Shown here: positions 43,916 through 55,147 of the stretch, piece by piece
Layout: each line of letters starts with the position of its first letter
How positions within the stretch are numbered: the first letter of the stretch is position 1
NCBI RefSeq assembly: GCF_943734655.1
Contig: NC_071355.1
Location: forward strand, 198,576,439-198,640,438
From: Sabethes cyaneus
Taxonomy: Eukaryota > Arthropoda > Insecta > Diptera > Culicidae
DNA: 64,000 nt
Reading direction: 5' to 3'
Made by a program: the position numbers and the translations under genes
The notes under the pieces: model-generated
What the model was told of the DNA's origin: nothing
What the model saw: only the letters and a program-made list of their open reading frames with translations
Database searches by the model: none

Positions 43916-45030
43916 CAACGTGGCGCTAGCGTATATGTAATATTTTTGTATAGGCTGTATCTGGCGCTGCAGGCTATCTAGAAAGTTGCGGCCTTTGGGA
44001 AGGTTGTTCAAATGACTGCCACCTTCAAGATGGCATGGAAAAAAGCGCAGAACTGACTCACTACGTGGCGCTAGTGTATATGTAATCCTCTTATGCAGGC
44101 TGTATCTCACGCTGCTGACTATCTAGCAAGTTGCGGTCTTCGAGAAGGTTATTCATATGACTGAGATCTTCAAGTAGGGATGGAAAATATTGCAGAATTA
44201 TCTCACTACGTGGCGCTAGCATATATGTAACATTCTTGTATAGGCTGTATCTTGCGCTGTTGACTGTCTGGAAAGTTGTGGCCTTCGGGAAGGTTATTCA
44301 TATGACTGCCACCTTCAAGATGGTACGAAAAATATTGCAGAATTTCTGCACTACGTGGCGCTAGTGTACATGTAACATTCTTATACAGGCTGTATCTTGC
44401 GATGATGACTATCTGGAAAGTTGTGGTCTTCGGGAAAGTTATTCATATGACTGCCACCTTAAAGATGGTATGGAAAATATTGCAGAATTGTCTCACTACG
44501 TGGCGCTAGTGTACATTTAATCCTTTTATGCAGGCTGTATCTTACGCTGCTGACTATCTAGCAAGTTGCGGTCTTCGAGAAGGTTATTCATATGACTGCG
44601 ACCTTCAAGAAGGGATGGAAAATATTGCAGAATTGCCTGACTACGCGGCGCTGGCATATATGTAATCTTCTTAAGTAGGCTGTATCACGTGCTGCTGATT
44701 GTCTGGAAAGTTGCGGTCTTCGGGAAGGTTATTCATAAAACTGCCACCTTCAAGATGGTATGAAAAATATTGCAGAATTGCTTCACTACGTGGCGCTAGT
44801 GTACATGTAACATTCTTAACCAGGCTATATTTTGCCCTGCAGGCTATCTAAAAAGTTGCGGTCTTCGGGAAGGTTATTCATATGACTGAGGCCTTCAAGA
44901 AGGGATGGAAAATATTACAGAATTGCCTCACTACGTGGCGCTAGCATATATGTAATCTTCTTAAGCAGGCTGTATCACGCGCTGCTGACTGTATACCAAG
45001 TTGCGGTCTTCGAGAAGGTTATTCAAATGA
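43916..45030 (+). repeat. Left array of the 145-bp repeat, 8 units
   Basis: The mark CTACGTGGCGCTAG begins at 43916 (as CAACG), 44061, 44206, 44351, 44496, 44641 (CTACGCGGCGCTGG), 44786 and 44931: exactly 145 bases each time. Each unit also has AGGCTGTATC, AAGTTGCGGTCTTCG and GAAGGTTATTCATATGACTG. Bases differ between units but no length change is seen. Confidence 0.9.
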
Positions 45031-45551
45031 CGGTGAGATTTTTCTGGCCATTTAGGAAGTAGCATTTACGGATAGGTGGTAGACTAACCCGATGGATTAT
45101 TTTTGCGAGGACTGTGGGAGATATACGAGTTTCTTCTAAAAAAAAGGATGCTGAACATAATAGCATAAACATAAAGGTCAGCATTGATTTGCAATTGTGG
45201 AGTCCCACCTCTGGGCACGCCGGTGAGCAGATGCGTTCCATGTAAAAAAGTTGTAGGGACCTAAACTGCCATTTCAAAAGATGATTAGATCATGATACTA
45301 TTTCGTGGTTACCGTTGAACCACTATAATGAAACTGGTTCATCTCTACCAGGATGCTTACCAGGATGAGTCGAAAAATTTTGCTTTGTTAGGTTTCAACA
45401 AAAATTTAAGTAATGTACAAAATTTTTGTATTTAATTTTTAATATATGGAAAAATAAACACTGGTTTTTTTCTTTTTTGTTTAGTTATTGACGGTCTGAT
45501 GTTATTATCTTTTTCTTGCCCCCCTCTTCAAAAAAAATTCCAGACCAGGAC

Positions 45552-45660
45552 ACCTAAGTAGCACACTTTCATCACTTCTGGTTGCTGCAACCTATTTATG
45601 ACTGAAATCAGTCATTAATCGGTTACCACAACTAGTTTATAACAACTGTGCTAGTAGGGC
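45552..45660. mobile_element. MITE family B, copy 2
   Basis: Left CCTAAGTAGCACACTTTCAT, right the complement of CCCTACTAGCACAGTTGTTA, core CAGTCATTAATCGGTTACCA. CA flanks both sides, consistent with a 2-bp duplication. It is nested in the middle of the foldback element. Confidence 0.7.
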
Positions 45661-45739
45661 ATAAACTGTTTTACAAAATGTGAATTGGTTGCATGGTTTT
45701 ATCAGATATTTTATATTCACTGCAGCGCAACATAAAGCC

Positions 45740-46470
45740 TTCACAAGAAGATTACATATACACTAGCGCCACGTAGTGAGACAATTCTGCAATAACTTTC
45801 TCGAAGGCCGCAACTTACTAGATAGCCAGCAGCGCGAGATACAGCCTGCCTAAGCGGATTAAATGTACACTAGCGCCACGTAGTGAGACAATTCTGCAAT
45901 ATTTTCCATACCATCTTTAAGGTGGCAGTCATATGAATAACCTTCCCAAAGACCACAACTTGCCAGATAGTCATCATCGCAAGATACAGCCTGTATAAGA
46001 ATGTTACATATACACTAGTGTCACGTAGTGACGAAATTCTGCAATATTTTTTATACCATCTTGAAGGTGGCAGTCATATGAATAACCTTCCCGAAGGCCA
46101 CAGCTTTCCAGACAGTCAACAGCGCAAGATACAGCCTATACAAGAATGTTACATATATGCTAGCGCCACGTAGTGAGTTAATTCTGCAATATTTTCGATC
46201 CCTACTTGAAGGTCTCAGTCATATGAATAACCTTCTCGAAAACCGCAACTTGCTAGATAGTCAGCAGCGTGAGATACAGCCTGCATAAGAGAATTACATA
46301 TACACTAGCGCCACGTAGTGAGTCAGTTCTGCGCTTTTTTCCATGCCATCTTGGAGGTGGCAGTCATTTGAGCAACCTTCCCGAAGGCCGCAACTTTCTA
46401 GATAGCCTGCAGCGCCAGATGCAGCCTATACAAAAATATTACATATACGCTAGCGCCACGTAGTGAGACA
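45740..46470 (-). repeat. Right (inverted) array of the 145-bp repeat, 6 units
   Basis: The complement of the mark, CTAGCGCCACGTAGTG, recurs with its CGTAG at 45772, 45879, 46024, 46169, 46314 and 46459. The first spacing is 107 bases (a 38-base deletion); the rest are exactly 145. Confidence 0.9.
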
Positions 46471-46673
46471 ATTCCGCAATACTATAATCTACTGAAAACC
46501 CGTTGATGTACTGAACAACTTTGTCGAAGACACCAACCGTCTATATGGTCAGGATCACGAGTTATTCCATGTTGGAACCAATTAAGTCAATTCCCATATG
46601 CTACGTAGACTCCATTAACACGGTTTCCATTAACGCGGTCCCTATTAGCGTCCTTATTGGGGGGACTACTGTA

Positions 46674-49388
46674 CTTAACAGTGACTTCAGGTAGCTTAGG
46701 TTTGACTTATTCCAAATTGTACTGGGGCGAGCGGAGGCAATCGATTGTTGTGCACCACGAAAAGTCTTTGGCACACTTTTATCATGAAAAAGCAGTGGTC
46801 AAAATCAATAATTGCACTACGATAGGTTAGAAGCGTCAACAACATCCTAGACATGTCTTCGAACAATCAAAACTTGATTGGTTTTCAATTCTTTCTGTGG
46901 TGGAGATCTTCAGATGTACCGACTGGAGCGGCCTTGACGTTGGAATCCACACATTTAAATCAGTTAGACCACTCAAATTACTGCACTTTTGGATGCACCT
47001 ACACCTCCCCCAATAAGATGAATGGCGAAGCCTCATAGAACACAAATGCAAGTTATTTCAATGGATATTGGTTATATTCAAACATGGGCTCCCAGTGTAG
47101 GCTTAGAGTTTAAAATTCACTATAATAGATCTCTCTTTACCTTATTATAGTCTTTGTTTCTAATCAGATGTTCTTCAATTTTGTTTAAATTTTTAGCAAT
47201 AACTATGATCTTTGGATGAATATCAGATTGGTTAAGCTATCTTATATTTTCATTTCCCGTTTGTAAATCAAAAGTGTGTTATTGGTATTGTTTACTACCA
47301 TTGAACGTTTTGTTTTAAAAGCCATCTTGAAACAGCCTCTCAAAAACACAGTGCAATCCCCAAAGTTAAAAAAGATTTACAGAAGTCTCAAAATTATAAA
47401 CACATCAAAACGCGGCAATATACAGCTTGAAATACCATGGCTTTTTCCACATTACCTTAAAAGCAACCGAAGAAAGTTAGAGCGAATCCGATTCTCACCC
47501 GTACACATCGTAGTAACTTCATCCATGAAACTCGAGAACCTAATTCAGTAAGCTTAAACAGCATCCAGTAGCATAGTTGCACACACAAAATCTCGACAAA
47601 CTGCAACACAAGTGAGCTATTTTATCCCGTCAGGTTCTGTTTCAGTTGCACGTACTTTCGGAAAGCTGTTGCCTTCCAGTGTGTTTTTTTTTATTTTTTT
47701 TTTTCAACTCTTTCACCTCACACAAAGTACACGACTGTTGCACTTTCTCCACCGTTCATTTACTAGTTTGTGACTCATTAGAGTAATGAGTCGCTGAGAG
47801 TGTCGCTCGTTTTTTTTTTTAGTTTTTTATTCCACTACTACCGAATGCAATTCTGAACCTCGGTGCAAAAGAAATAAGTCATTAGGTTTAACATTGCCAT
47901 TTGCTGCCATCGTCGCTACTCTGCTACCCTGTCTACCCGCCGTATCGCTGTGCCATGCTTACCAGGCTTTTCTGATAGGCAGGCAGCACTAGGTATAGAG
48001 TTGTAAATAGCTTATCCAATTAGGCAGGGTGCCCGCCTTGGGCCGTGAGCCAACAGGACGGGCAGGGTGAGGGAAAACTAGGTTAGCTGGTAATTTATTT
48101 TGTATTCTGTAGGATAATGGAAAAAGTTCTACAGCTAGTAAGCGACTGCACAATGTAAAAAGTTTCTCTTCATCTATGATACTCAGCACTATTCAGTAAA
48201 GCAGTTTGTGGAGAAAATAAAAAAAAACTACAACGATGAACACTTGTGTAAATAGTAGAAAATATGTAAAAACAATAATGAAGAATGGCAAAAAATGAAG
48301 CATATGAACGAACATATCTAATCAAAACCTATTACCACTTTAGTTAAGGAGTTAATCAGTTACCTCTCAAGTTGAATAGCATCCCAAGAAGAAACTGAGC
48401 TACAATTTTCCGTTAGCGCTTTCTACTGTAATATTACTTATACATATATTTAAACTCAAACAAATTCTAACGCCATTGTAGGCCAACTTTAGCAAACCTG
48501 TACAAATTATCGAATGAATAACGAATGCATAAAACTACAAAAAAGAGCACGAATAAAAGCATATCTCATTTCCAAAAACAAGACAAAAATACCGAAAGCA
48601 GAGTAATGTTATCAACTAATCGCATAAGCAAACAAAATATTCTCACCGATATCGTCTCACATGATAGTGGAATGATAGTTTTCTTAACGGAAGACATATA
48701 GCAATGTAGAGGATATCCAAACAAAGCCGATCACAGTAGATGCTATGAAGGAAGAAGAAAAAAAATTGCTACTACTAAAATGTGGAATTAAGCTTCAACC
48801 ACAATAATCCAATGTAAATTGCTAGTTGAACCTGTTGCTCATAATATAAAAAGCATTCGCCGGAAGCAGTCACTCACACATACACACACGCGAATGCTGG
48901 GCGAGAAAAATTGTTTGTAGTTTAGAATTAGCCTTAGCGGGTAAAGAGTGTAAAGTTAATTAGAATCGGAAATGCAGATAATGTGTGCTGGGTTAAACGA
49001 AACGGGAGCGTTGACGTTGATTGGGAAGGATCGAACATTTGTGATTATCGGCATTCGACAGACAGTTTGCGGAAAACATAATAAAGAAACAGTATTTTGA
49101 TTGAATAAATTGCAGATGTGGTGGTGTTTTTTTAAGTTAGAAAGAAAGGCCAATTCCGACTGAAAGAAGTGTAAGTAGGTCAACAGTTGGAACCTCATTT
49201 CAGAGGTGAAGGTAAGTTATTGTTATTATCCTATAAGTAAGTTATAGTTATTGTCCTTCAAAGGCCGAACACATGATTATTGATGATTTACTTTAGGTAA
49301 TGATTAAAAGTGTGTTCTACGTATTTGATGCCATTTTTGTACCTACATCCTATACCAAATAAAGTACGGGTAAACATTTCAGCTATCG
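46674..49388. other. Unassigned sequence
   Basis: No gene recognised in 2.7 kb. ORFs such as 46853-47038 and 47276-47551 have no known domain. T-rich runs occur at 47686-47703 and 47810-47825, and a CA-rich stretch at 48870-48892. Confidence 0.35.
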
Positions 49389-49445
49389 TATTTAAGCTGC
49401 ATCGTTCTGCTAGTCTTTATCATAACTAGTCAAAAGTTGATTATA
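49389..49445 (+). promoter_or_regulatory. Possible core promoter of the histone H1 copy
   Basis: A TATA-like TATTTAAG at 49389-49396 lies 50 bases before the H1 start codon, with a short leader between. This spacing suits replication-dependent histone genes, which have short leaders and no introns. Its presence argues against a retro-copied pseudogene. Confidence 0.35.
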
Positions 49446-49694
49446 ATGGCTGAAACCGTACCTACCGTTACTGCTCCTGTCGCTGCCTCACCGACTAAGG
49501 CACCGAAGAAAGCCGAGGCCTCCAAGGGAGACGTTAAGAAACCGAAGAAACCATCAACTCACCCTCCGTTTAACGGCATGGTTTTGACTGCTATCAAGAC
49601 CCTGAAGGAACGAAACGGTTCCTCGCTGCAAGCTATCAAGAAATCCATCGCCGCTAACTACCTTTCCAGCTCTTCCATGTCGCGCTGGAACTGA
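49446..49694 (+). pseudogene. Histone H1, truncated in the globular domain
   Basis: Linker histone H1 binds DNA at the nucleosome entry/exit. The start MAETVPTVTAPVAASPTKAP and a Lys/Pro-rich N-tail lead into the winged-helix domain: HPPFNGMVLTAIKTLKERNG, SSLQAIKKSIAANY. The usual continuation (a Cys-Asp-Val or similar turn, the third helix, the Gly-Ala-Ser-Gly-Ser-Phe motif and the Lys-rich tail) is missing. After AANY the frame runs into unrelated sequence (LSSSSMSRWN) and stops at 49692. I chose 49446 because MAE suits H1; an in-frame ATG at 49437 also exists. A normal insect H1 is over 200 residues, so this 82-residue remnant is almost surely dead, broken by rearrangement next to the RTE copy. 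Confidence 0.85.
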
Positions 49695-49949
49695 ACCTTT
49701 TTTATGGCTTTCGCGCCTCCATTTGCTCCACAAAACCCTTTCTCGTCAGCTGTTCTTCTGCCGTCTGCTACTCAGCCGGATCCTTAGTGGAACCAGTTCC
49801 TTGCTTAGACCCCGCAGCGCTCTTCAAGCCGGATTTCTTAGCCCGCCTTTTAGTTAAAGCTTCCGGAACCTTCAGTTACTGAACATCTGGCCGCACACAC
49901 TGCGGAGTGCGGACGATGCCGATTTGTTTTGGCTACTTCCTGGTCAACA
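49695..49949. other. Junction between H1 remnant and LINE relic
   Basis: The minus strand contains a Lys/Ser-rich segment (KRRAKKSGLKSAAGSKQGTG) and another open stretch (KKVQFQRDMEELE). These could be an inverted piece of an H1 tail or a transposon gag; not assigned. Confidence 0.3.
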
Positions 49950-50156
49950 CCAGCAAAAGAAAAATGGCGTTATGCCTAACACCATTATGCCATATAGCGT
50001 AGCCCTGCCGCAGTGAGTTTGCGACTCCTGGCCTAATTCGTCTCATCTGTCACTCTCTGGCATTCGGTATCAAACCAGCTGTCTTCCACGCGTCATACCT
50101 ACCACCTCCCTTGCAGTTGTTTCAATGGCTCCAAGGAAGTTGCTTCACCGCCTACT
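49950..50156 (-). pseudogene. RTE LINE copy D, linker fragment
   Basis: The minus strand reads ETTAREVVGMTRG, then WFDTECQRVTDETN, a stop, and ARSRKLTAAG. This is the segment between endonuclease and RT in RTE elements. It is cut on its 5' side by the MITE at 50159. Confidence 0.7.
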
Positions 50157-50158
50157 TA

Positions 50159-50679
50159 GGGTAAATTAACAGTTAGTGGACCAGTAAGTATTTGAGTAGT
50201 TTTCTTGTACGAATTATTTTCAACTGGTAACGCTAAACATGCAACCGATGGCACTTACAATACGAGTGACTTTCGATTAAGCCTAAAAAATGTCAATTTA
50301 GGTTGCAAAACTCTACATTTTACACTTTTTTTTTTAAACAGATTGGAATGTCCGTTTTCCTTTTATGGACCTTGTGGTTTACAATAAGATAGCGACTGGG
50401 TCCATTATAGGAATTCTAGTCTATTTTGCATGAAGAGGGTCCACTAATGGCGACATTTCGCATTGTTAATCATGAAATGGACCCTAACTTATTGAAAATG
50501 TCGATTTTAAGGTCGTTAATCATTAAATTCAGCTAAAATTTTATAAACTGAACTGTGTAGTATGTTACTAACTAACTAATGTCATATATTCTCGGAAATT
50601 AGAAACGCAAGCTAATAAACGCCGAAACTGTACCCGAGGTCCATTATAGGTAAAGGGTCCACTATAGGTTAACTTACCC
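50159..50679. mobile_element. MITE with GGGTAARTTAAC termini, 521 bp, TA-flanked
   Basis: Left GGGTAAATTAACAGTTAGTG, right the complement of GGGTAAGTTAACCTATAGTG; flanking TA at 50157-50158 and 50680-50681. GGTCCA(C/T)TATAGG motifs recur inside. It splits the LINE coding relic. Confidence 0.75.
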
Positions 50680-50689
50680 TATATCTTTT

Positions 50690-51082
50690 CACCTTTCATC
50701 CTGTTGTTCTGCGATTTACTTGATCAAGCTTACTGGCGCATTCCAATGCCACGTCATCTGCCGTCAACAGCTGGATGTTGAAACGTAGCGTCTTCTCAGT
50801 GCGAGCCTTCGCCGCGTTCGACAACCTTGCGTGAATTTTACATACGACGAGATAGTGGTCAGAGTCAATATTTGCAGCCCGAAAAGACCATACATCGATG
50901 ACATCACAAAAGTATCGGCTGTCAATTGGGACATGATCGACCTATGAGTTAGATTCTTCATTTGGATGCCTCCAGGTGTGTTTCCGAATAGTCAGACGAG
51001 ATTCTACAAATGGCAATTCTTCTGGACGCGGTAAAAGTCATGTGCCTTAGCACGTTAGCGTTGGTCGGCAAATGAAGGCTAT
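50690..51082 (-). pseudogene. RTE LINE copy D, endonuclease C-terminal half
   Basis: The minus strand reads SLHLPTNANVLRHMTF, TASRRIAIC, then after a frameshift TIRKHTWRHPNEESNS, DHVPIDSRYFCDVIDVWSF, ANIDSDHYLVVCKIHARLS and KTLRFNIQLL. The Ser-Asp-His-Tyr-Leu-Val block is the catalytic SDH motif of apurinic-type endonucleases. This supplies the domain lost from copy A. Confidence 0.85.
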
Positions 51083-51149
51083 CCCAAACAACAATTCTAA
51101 AGCCGCTTGATTTTAATTGAATTTTATAGAGTAAAACCTGCGGCATTGC

Positions 51150-53700
51150 GGCATTAATCATGAGCTCGTGACCAGAGAATCAAAAATCACGAACGCACAA
51201 GAGATAAAGATATTGTCCCTACTTCAAAATGTTGCGACAATGTATGGTGAAATTTTGTCACTATTGCATGGAAATTAGCAAAGACAAGTTATCGTGGCTA
51301 CAGATGTTTCATGACAACTAAGTTGTTGCCTGCGAAAAAGACACTCTGCTGTATGCGATATGTATTGTACGGAACCAAAGCAATCCTAATCATGTTACAC
51401 TGTGTCGACAGCGGCAGTGTTTGATAGGTACCACGGTAACCTTAGTATTTTTTGTACGCCAGACTTTAGGTCAAAGCAAGCTGGTCTTTTTCTAAAGGCT
51501 TTTGCTGTTTGTGCCTTTTGTTCAAGTTGCTGATAAAGTATTGTCTTTAACCAGCCGACTGGCGCCAAAGACATATTTTATTGTATACCTGCATCACCAA
51601 CAACAAGCGCTTGTGAGAGCGAGTGTGTATCGAAATATATTCTCATCGAAAGTTGTCCTGCTTGTGATGTAAAGGGAAATTCATTTGTCCTAATATTTTG
51701 TTATCGTGATACATTCTGGTTGCCACGTATGTTTGTTTTATCCCTTTAAGCATGGAGGGTATATATTTTTTGGTTTTTGGATCAATATAATTTTTTTTTA
51801 TCTCTCGACATACCAAAACCAGTGTATTCTACACATGGCAATAAATGCACTATGGGCAAAAGCGAGCCGAAAAAATGTGTGTCTAATTATTTTGTGTAAA
51901 GAAGTCCACAGAATTGAATAGGGTTGACCCCGTTAAGTTTAGAGCGAGATCATCACTTCGAGGCTCATAGACTTCAGCTTCTGAAGCAGCGGAACGGTCG
52001 TTACGTAGCTATGGAAATACACGCAACTTTTTGCAAGTTAAGTTTTTACTAACCTTTATACAACAGATATACCGGAACGTGCAGATTCGCTTAAAAACAT
52101 TCAAATGTTGATCCAAGAATTTGTCTTAAAAAATCCCGTAGTTACATCACAGTAGAATACATCATTTGGCACACTTCTTTATTATTTTACAATTTATAAA
52201 TGACCAGTTTTAGGTTCCGGTAGTACTCTAAACGGAAGTTCCGTGGTGTGGAGCATGAACGAATGCTCTACAGCATAATGTATTCATTCTTCCTGACTCA
52301 AAATGAGATGGCAGCAGCATTTTTCGTTTTATTTCATCTGTTACTTATGACGTGAAAAAATATTCCCACTGCGATCTGAAATATCTCCGAGAAAATAAAT
52401 CCAAAATTTGCTAATATATTTCTTCATTGAAGGCCAATCTAAGGTGGTTCTTTGAAGACAAGTTGTACAAAAATCGATCAAAAAATAGTAAAGATAGAGC
52501 CAAAAGTGTTACGGCAAGTACACTAACTTTTGAAATCCCGGCGGGAACGTAAAGGTAAAAGTAGGTATACAATAAGGCCGAACCTACACAATTGTGTAGG
52601 TATGAAAAGCAATGTGCAATTGTGCATAAGTAAGTTGTAAAAGTTATTTCCCGTAAATTTTTAATTACATCAATTAGAAATACTTATTACCAATCATTTT
52701 TTATCTAAGCAATTTCGAAATACGGATCCAATAAGAAAATACGACAGATAAAACTTTTTGCTGTTTTCACAAGATTTTGAAGACTGGACAATAATTAATT
52801 CAAGCACAAAAAAAACTTCTTTTCAGCCATTTTCTATTTTTTCTACGAGTTACGATGTTTACACAAGAGATTGGTGCCATATATGTAAAAGTACGACGTT
52901 TAGAAAGGAAAGGAAATTTTTTTAAAAGTAGTCATGTCTCACCTACACAATTGTGTGGGCTCGGGCTTAAAGGGTTATAGGCAGAGAATAACTGGTTTAT
53001 CGCTCTTCGTTTTTGTCGGTTATTTCTGCATATGAACAATGATATTTTGATTCCCTGCTCGTGACAATGCAATATTGTTCGGGAAAAGCTTTATATAGCT
53101 TGTGCAGCACCGTGTTATAGGGATGGGAACTATCATTAAAAATCGCTACTGATAACTATCAATAAATGTCAGTAATTTTACCCATCACTGCATTGAAGCA
53201 AAAAATAGGAAATTGTAATATTATAACTGCTTTATCCATTGTATCAGTATCAGTACTTGTGGCTTGAGCAGCACATTCTCCTCTCCTATCCATTGTAAGT
53301 TTACATTGTAATTGACCAGGCGGGCTTCTTGGGGGCTCGCGCAGCTACGAACCAGATTTTTACCATCCGACAGACCTTGTAGAAATATCGAGAGTACAAC
53401 GAGCCCACGTATCACATCTTTATTGATTTCAATAAAGATAAAGAATACGCCTTGCTACTCGACTCGCTTTGAAATCCTTCGTTCCGCTTCTACTTCGATT
53501 CGTGAACATGCACGAAATCTTTATTTTTAGAGCTTTCCCAGAACTGCTTGATTCGCCGATCGATAATCCAGCGAACTACGCCACCTCCGACACATCGGAC
53601 ATAATTTCATTCATGAAATGCGTAAACATTCCCAGCGGACTCTCTATCTTGTTGTGCTTATAACGCACCAAATGGGGCTTGTAAATTGATTCGCATGCTC
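51150..53700. other. Interior of the 4.1-kb insertion, unassigned
   Basis: No coding region recognised. It contains the palindrome CCTACACAATTGTGTAGG at 52583-52600 and a diverged copy at 52942-52959. Confidence 0.4.
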
Positions 53701-53704
53701 AGTC

Positions 53705-55145
53705 AAATCATCCTGATCGATTTGATTTATAGTGCCATTACCATAATAAAATATCAGAAAGAATATATAAAAAATTTCCAGCAGTTTCCGTAGTTGTGCA
53801 GCATATGCACATTAAATTTTATCGTGTACATTGGAATCACAAGTGCACGCAGTGCATTCACGCACCATCAAAATTTTGCAATTTTAGTATAGAAATTGTT
53901 CAAACAAAATAAATATATTCGATTAGTCAATCTTAGTTTTTGACAAAATTATTCTAGTTGCATTCTGACATGAAACCCGATTAATAGTAACTTCCTTTCT
54001 ACAACTCACAGTTTGATATGAAGAACTATTGTTTGGCGATCAAAAAATGTTAGAAAACGGCAATATGGCTCCGCAAAAAATTGGTTCGGTGTTGAACTCT
54101 AATATTCTTTATAATAGCAGCCAGAAATCTGTTTGGTAAGGGTGTTTTCATATTAATAGCATCATGCAATTAACAGTTTTATTGCTAGAGAACCATAATA
54201 AAACTGGTAAAAATGTAAATTTATTGTGGTTGCTTACCACAATAAAACTGGTTGGCTTATAATCTTACTACAAGTGGGGCGTAACAATACAATATGGCGC
54301 ACTAGTTAAAGTGGATCTTATTGCGGTTGTTTGACAAGCCGCATTAAATCTGTAAGGTGTATGGTGCTATTAATATGGTAACACCTTGACCAAACAGCTT
54401 TACTGCTGCTATTTTAAAGGATATTCTTTTTTAGGCGAAGCCATACTGCCGTTTTCTAGCTTCTGTTTTTGGCCGCCAAATAACAATTCATCCAAGTAAA
54501 CTGTGAGTTGCAGAGAGGAAGTTTTCATTAATGATTTAGCTAGAAACCAAGATTGGTTGGGTTTTTGCTTAAAATACTTTCAACAATTGCAAAATTTTGA
54601 TGGCGCGTTAATTTTGGCTATTTAACATTCCAATACGCACGATAAAATTAAATGCGCATATGCTGCACAACTACGGAAACTGCTGAAAATTCATTATTTA
54701 TTCTTTCGGAAAGTTTATTACGGTCGCTATAATTCAAACCGATCAGGATGATCTGACAGTAGAATTTTAACTTTTCATGGCTATATATTTTCAAGTTAGT
54801 TTAGTGATTTAATTTTTTACGCAGCAATCTTTATGCTTTTTAGTTTTGTCGAACAAAGCGGAAATCTTCATTAAATTATAGTGATTGCCGCCAAACAACG
54901 GAAGGCATAATCGATTTTATTACTGCTTTCAGCAGATCGTGATAAACCTACTTGAGCTTATGGCCTGACTCTTCAAAAGGTTATAAAAACCTTCTGAAGA
55001 GTGGGCCGCTTGGTCGGAAGGAAGTTTTATAATGATCATCAGACGGTACTAGTGGAGATCATAATTTTATTAGTCGTTTCATGAAATTGATCATTGAAAC
55101 CACCAGAGGAACGTAATAAAACTAAATTGTAAATTGTTGCTTGGA
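53705..55145. mobile_element. Foldback element family A, copy v (both arms)
   Basis: A giant palindrome centred near 54230. The left arm carries GTTGTGCAGCATATGCACAT and AATCATCCTGATCGATTTGA; the right arm carries their complements. The right arm runs on to the CCAAGCAACAATTT-type terminus; the left arm is cut at ~53705. The outer part (54895-55145) is the complement of 40789-41010. Confidence 0.75.
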
Positions 55146-55147
55146 AT

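Larger units (their letters stand above)
43673..46671. mobile_element. TA-flanked composite foldback element, 2999 bp
   Basis: The left end is TA|CAGCAGTCCCCCGAATAA; the right end is the complement of TA|CAGTAGTCCCCCCAATAA. A CAGTAGTCCCC-like end with a TA duplication fits the Tc1-mariner/pogo group. Inside the ends are matching blocks (for example CATATGGGAATTGACCTAAT left, its complement right), then arrays of a 145-bp repeat in opposite orientation. The middle (45030-45740) is unrelated sequence with a nested MITE. No transposase frame. Confidence 0.8.
51083..55145. mobile_element. 4.1-kb insertion with CCCAARCAACAATT termini
   Basis: Left CCCAAACAACAATT; right end AATTGTTGCTTGGA. AT flanks both sides (51081-51082; 55146-55147). 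Removing the insert joins the two endonuclease fragments of LINE copy D in frame. The right third is family A copy v; the rest (51083-53700) has no ORF or family I recognise. Could be one long non-autonomous element or a composite. Confidence 0.6.

Noticed and set aside
43916..46470. CRISPR-like regular array
   Set aside because: Units are contiguous 145-bp repeats without unique spacers, in inverted arms of a eukaryotic transposon.
49695..49890. Inverted piece of histone H1 tail (Lys/Ser-rich, followed by a Gly-Ser-Gly-Ser-Phe stretch)
   Set aside because: Frames are broken and the match is short; a transposon gag or chance is equally likely.
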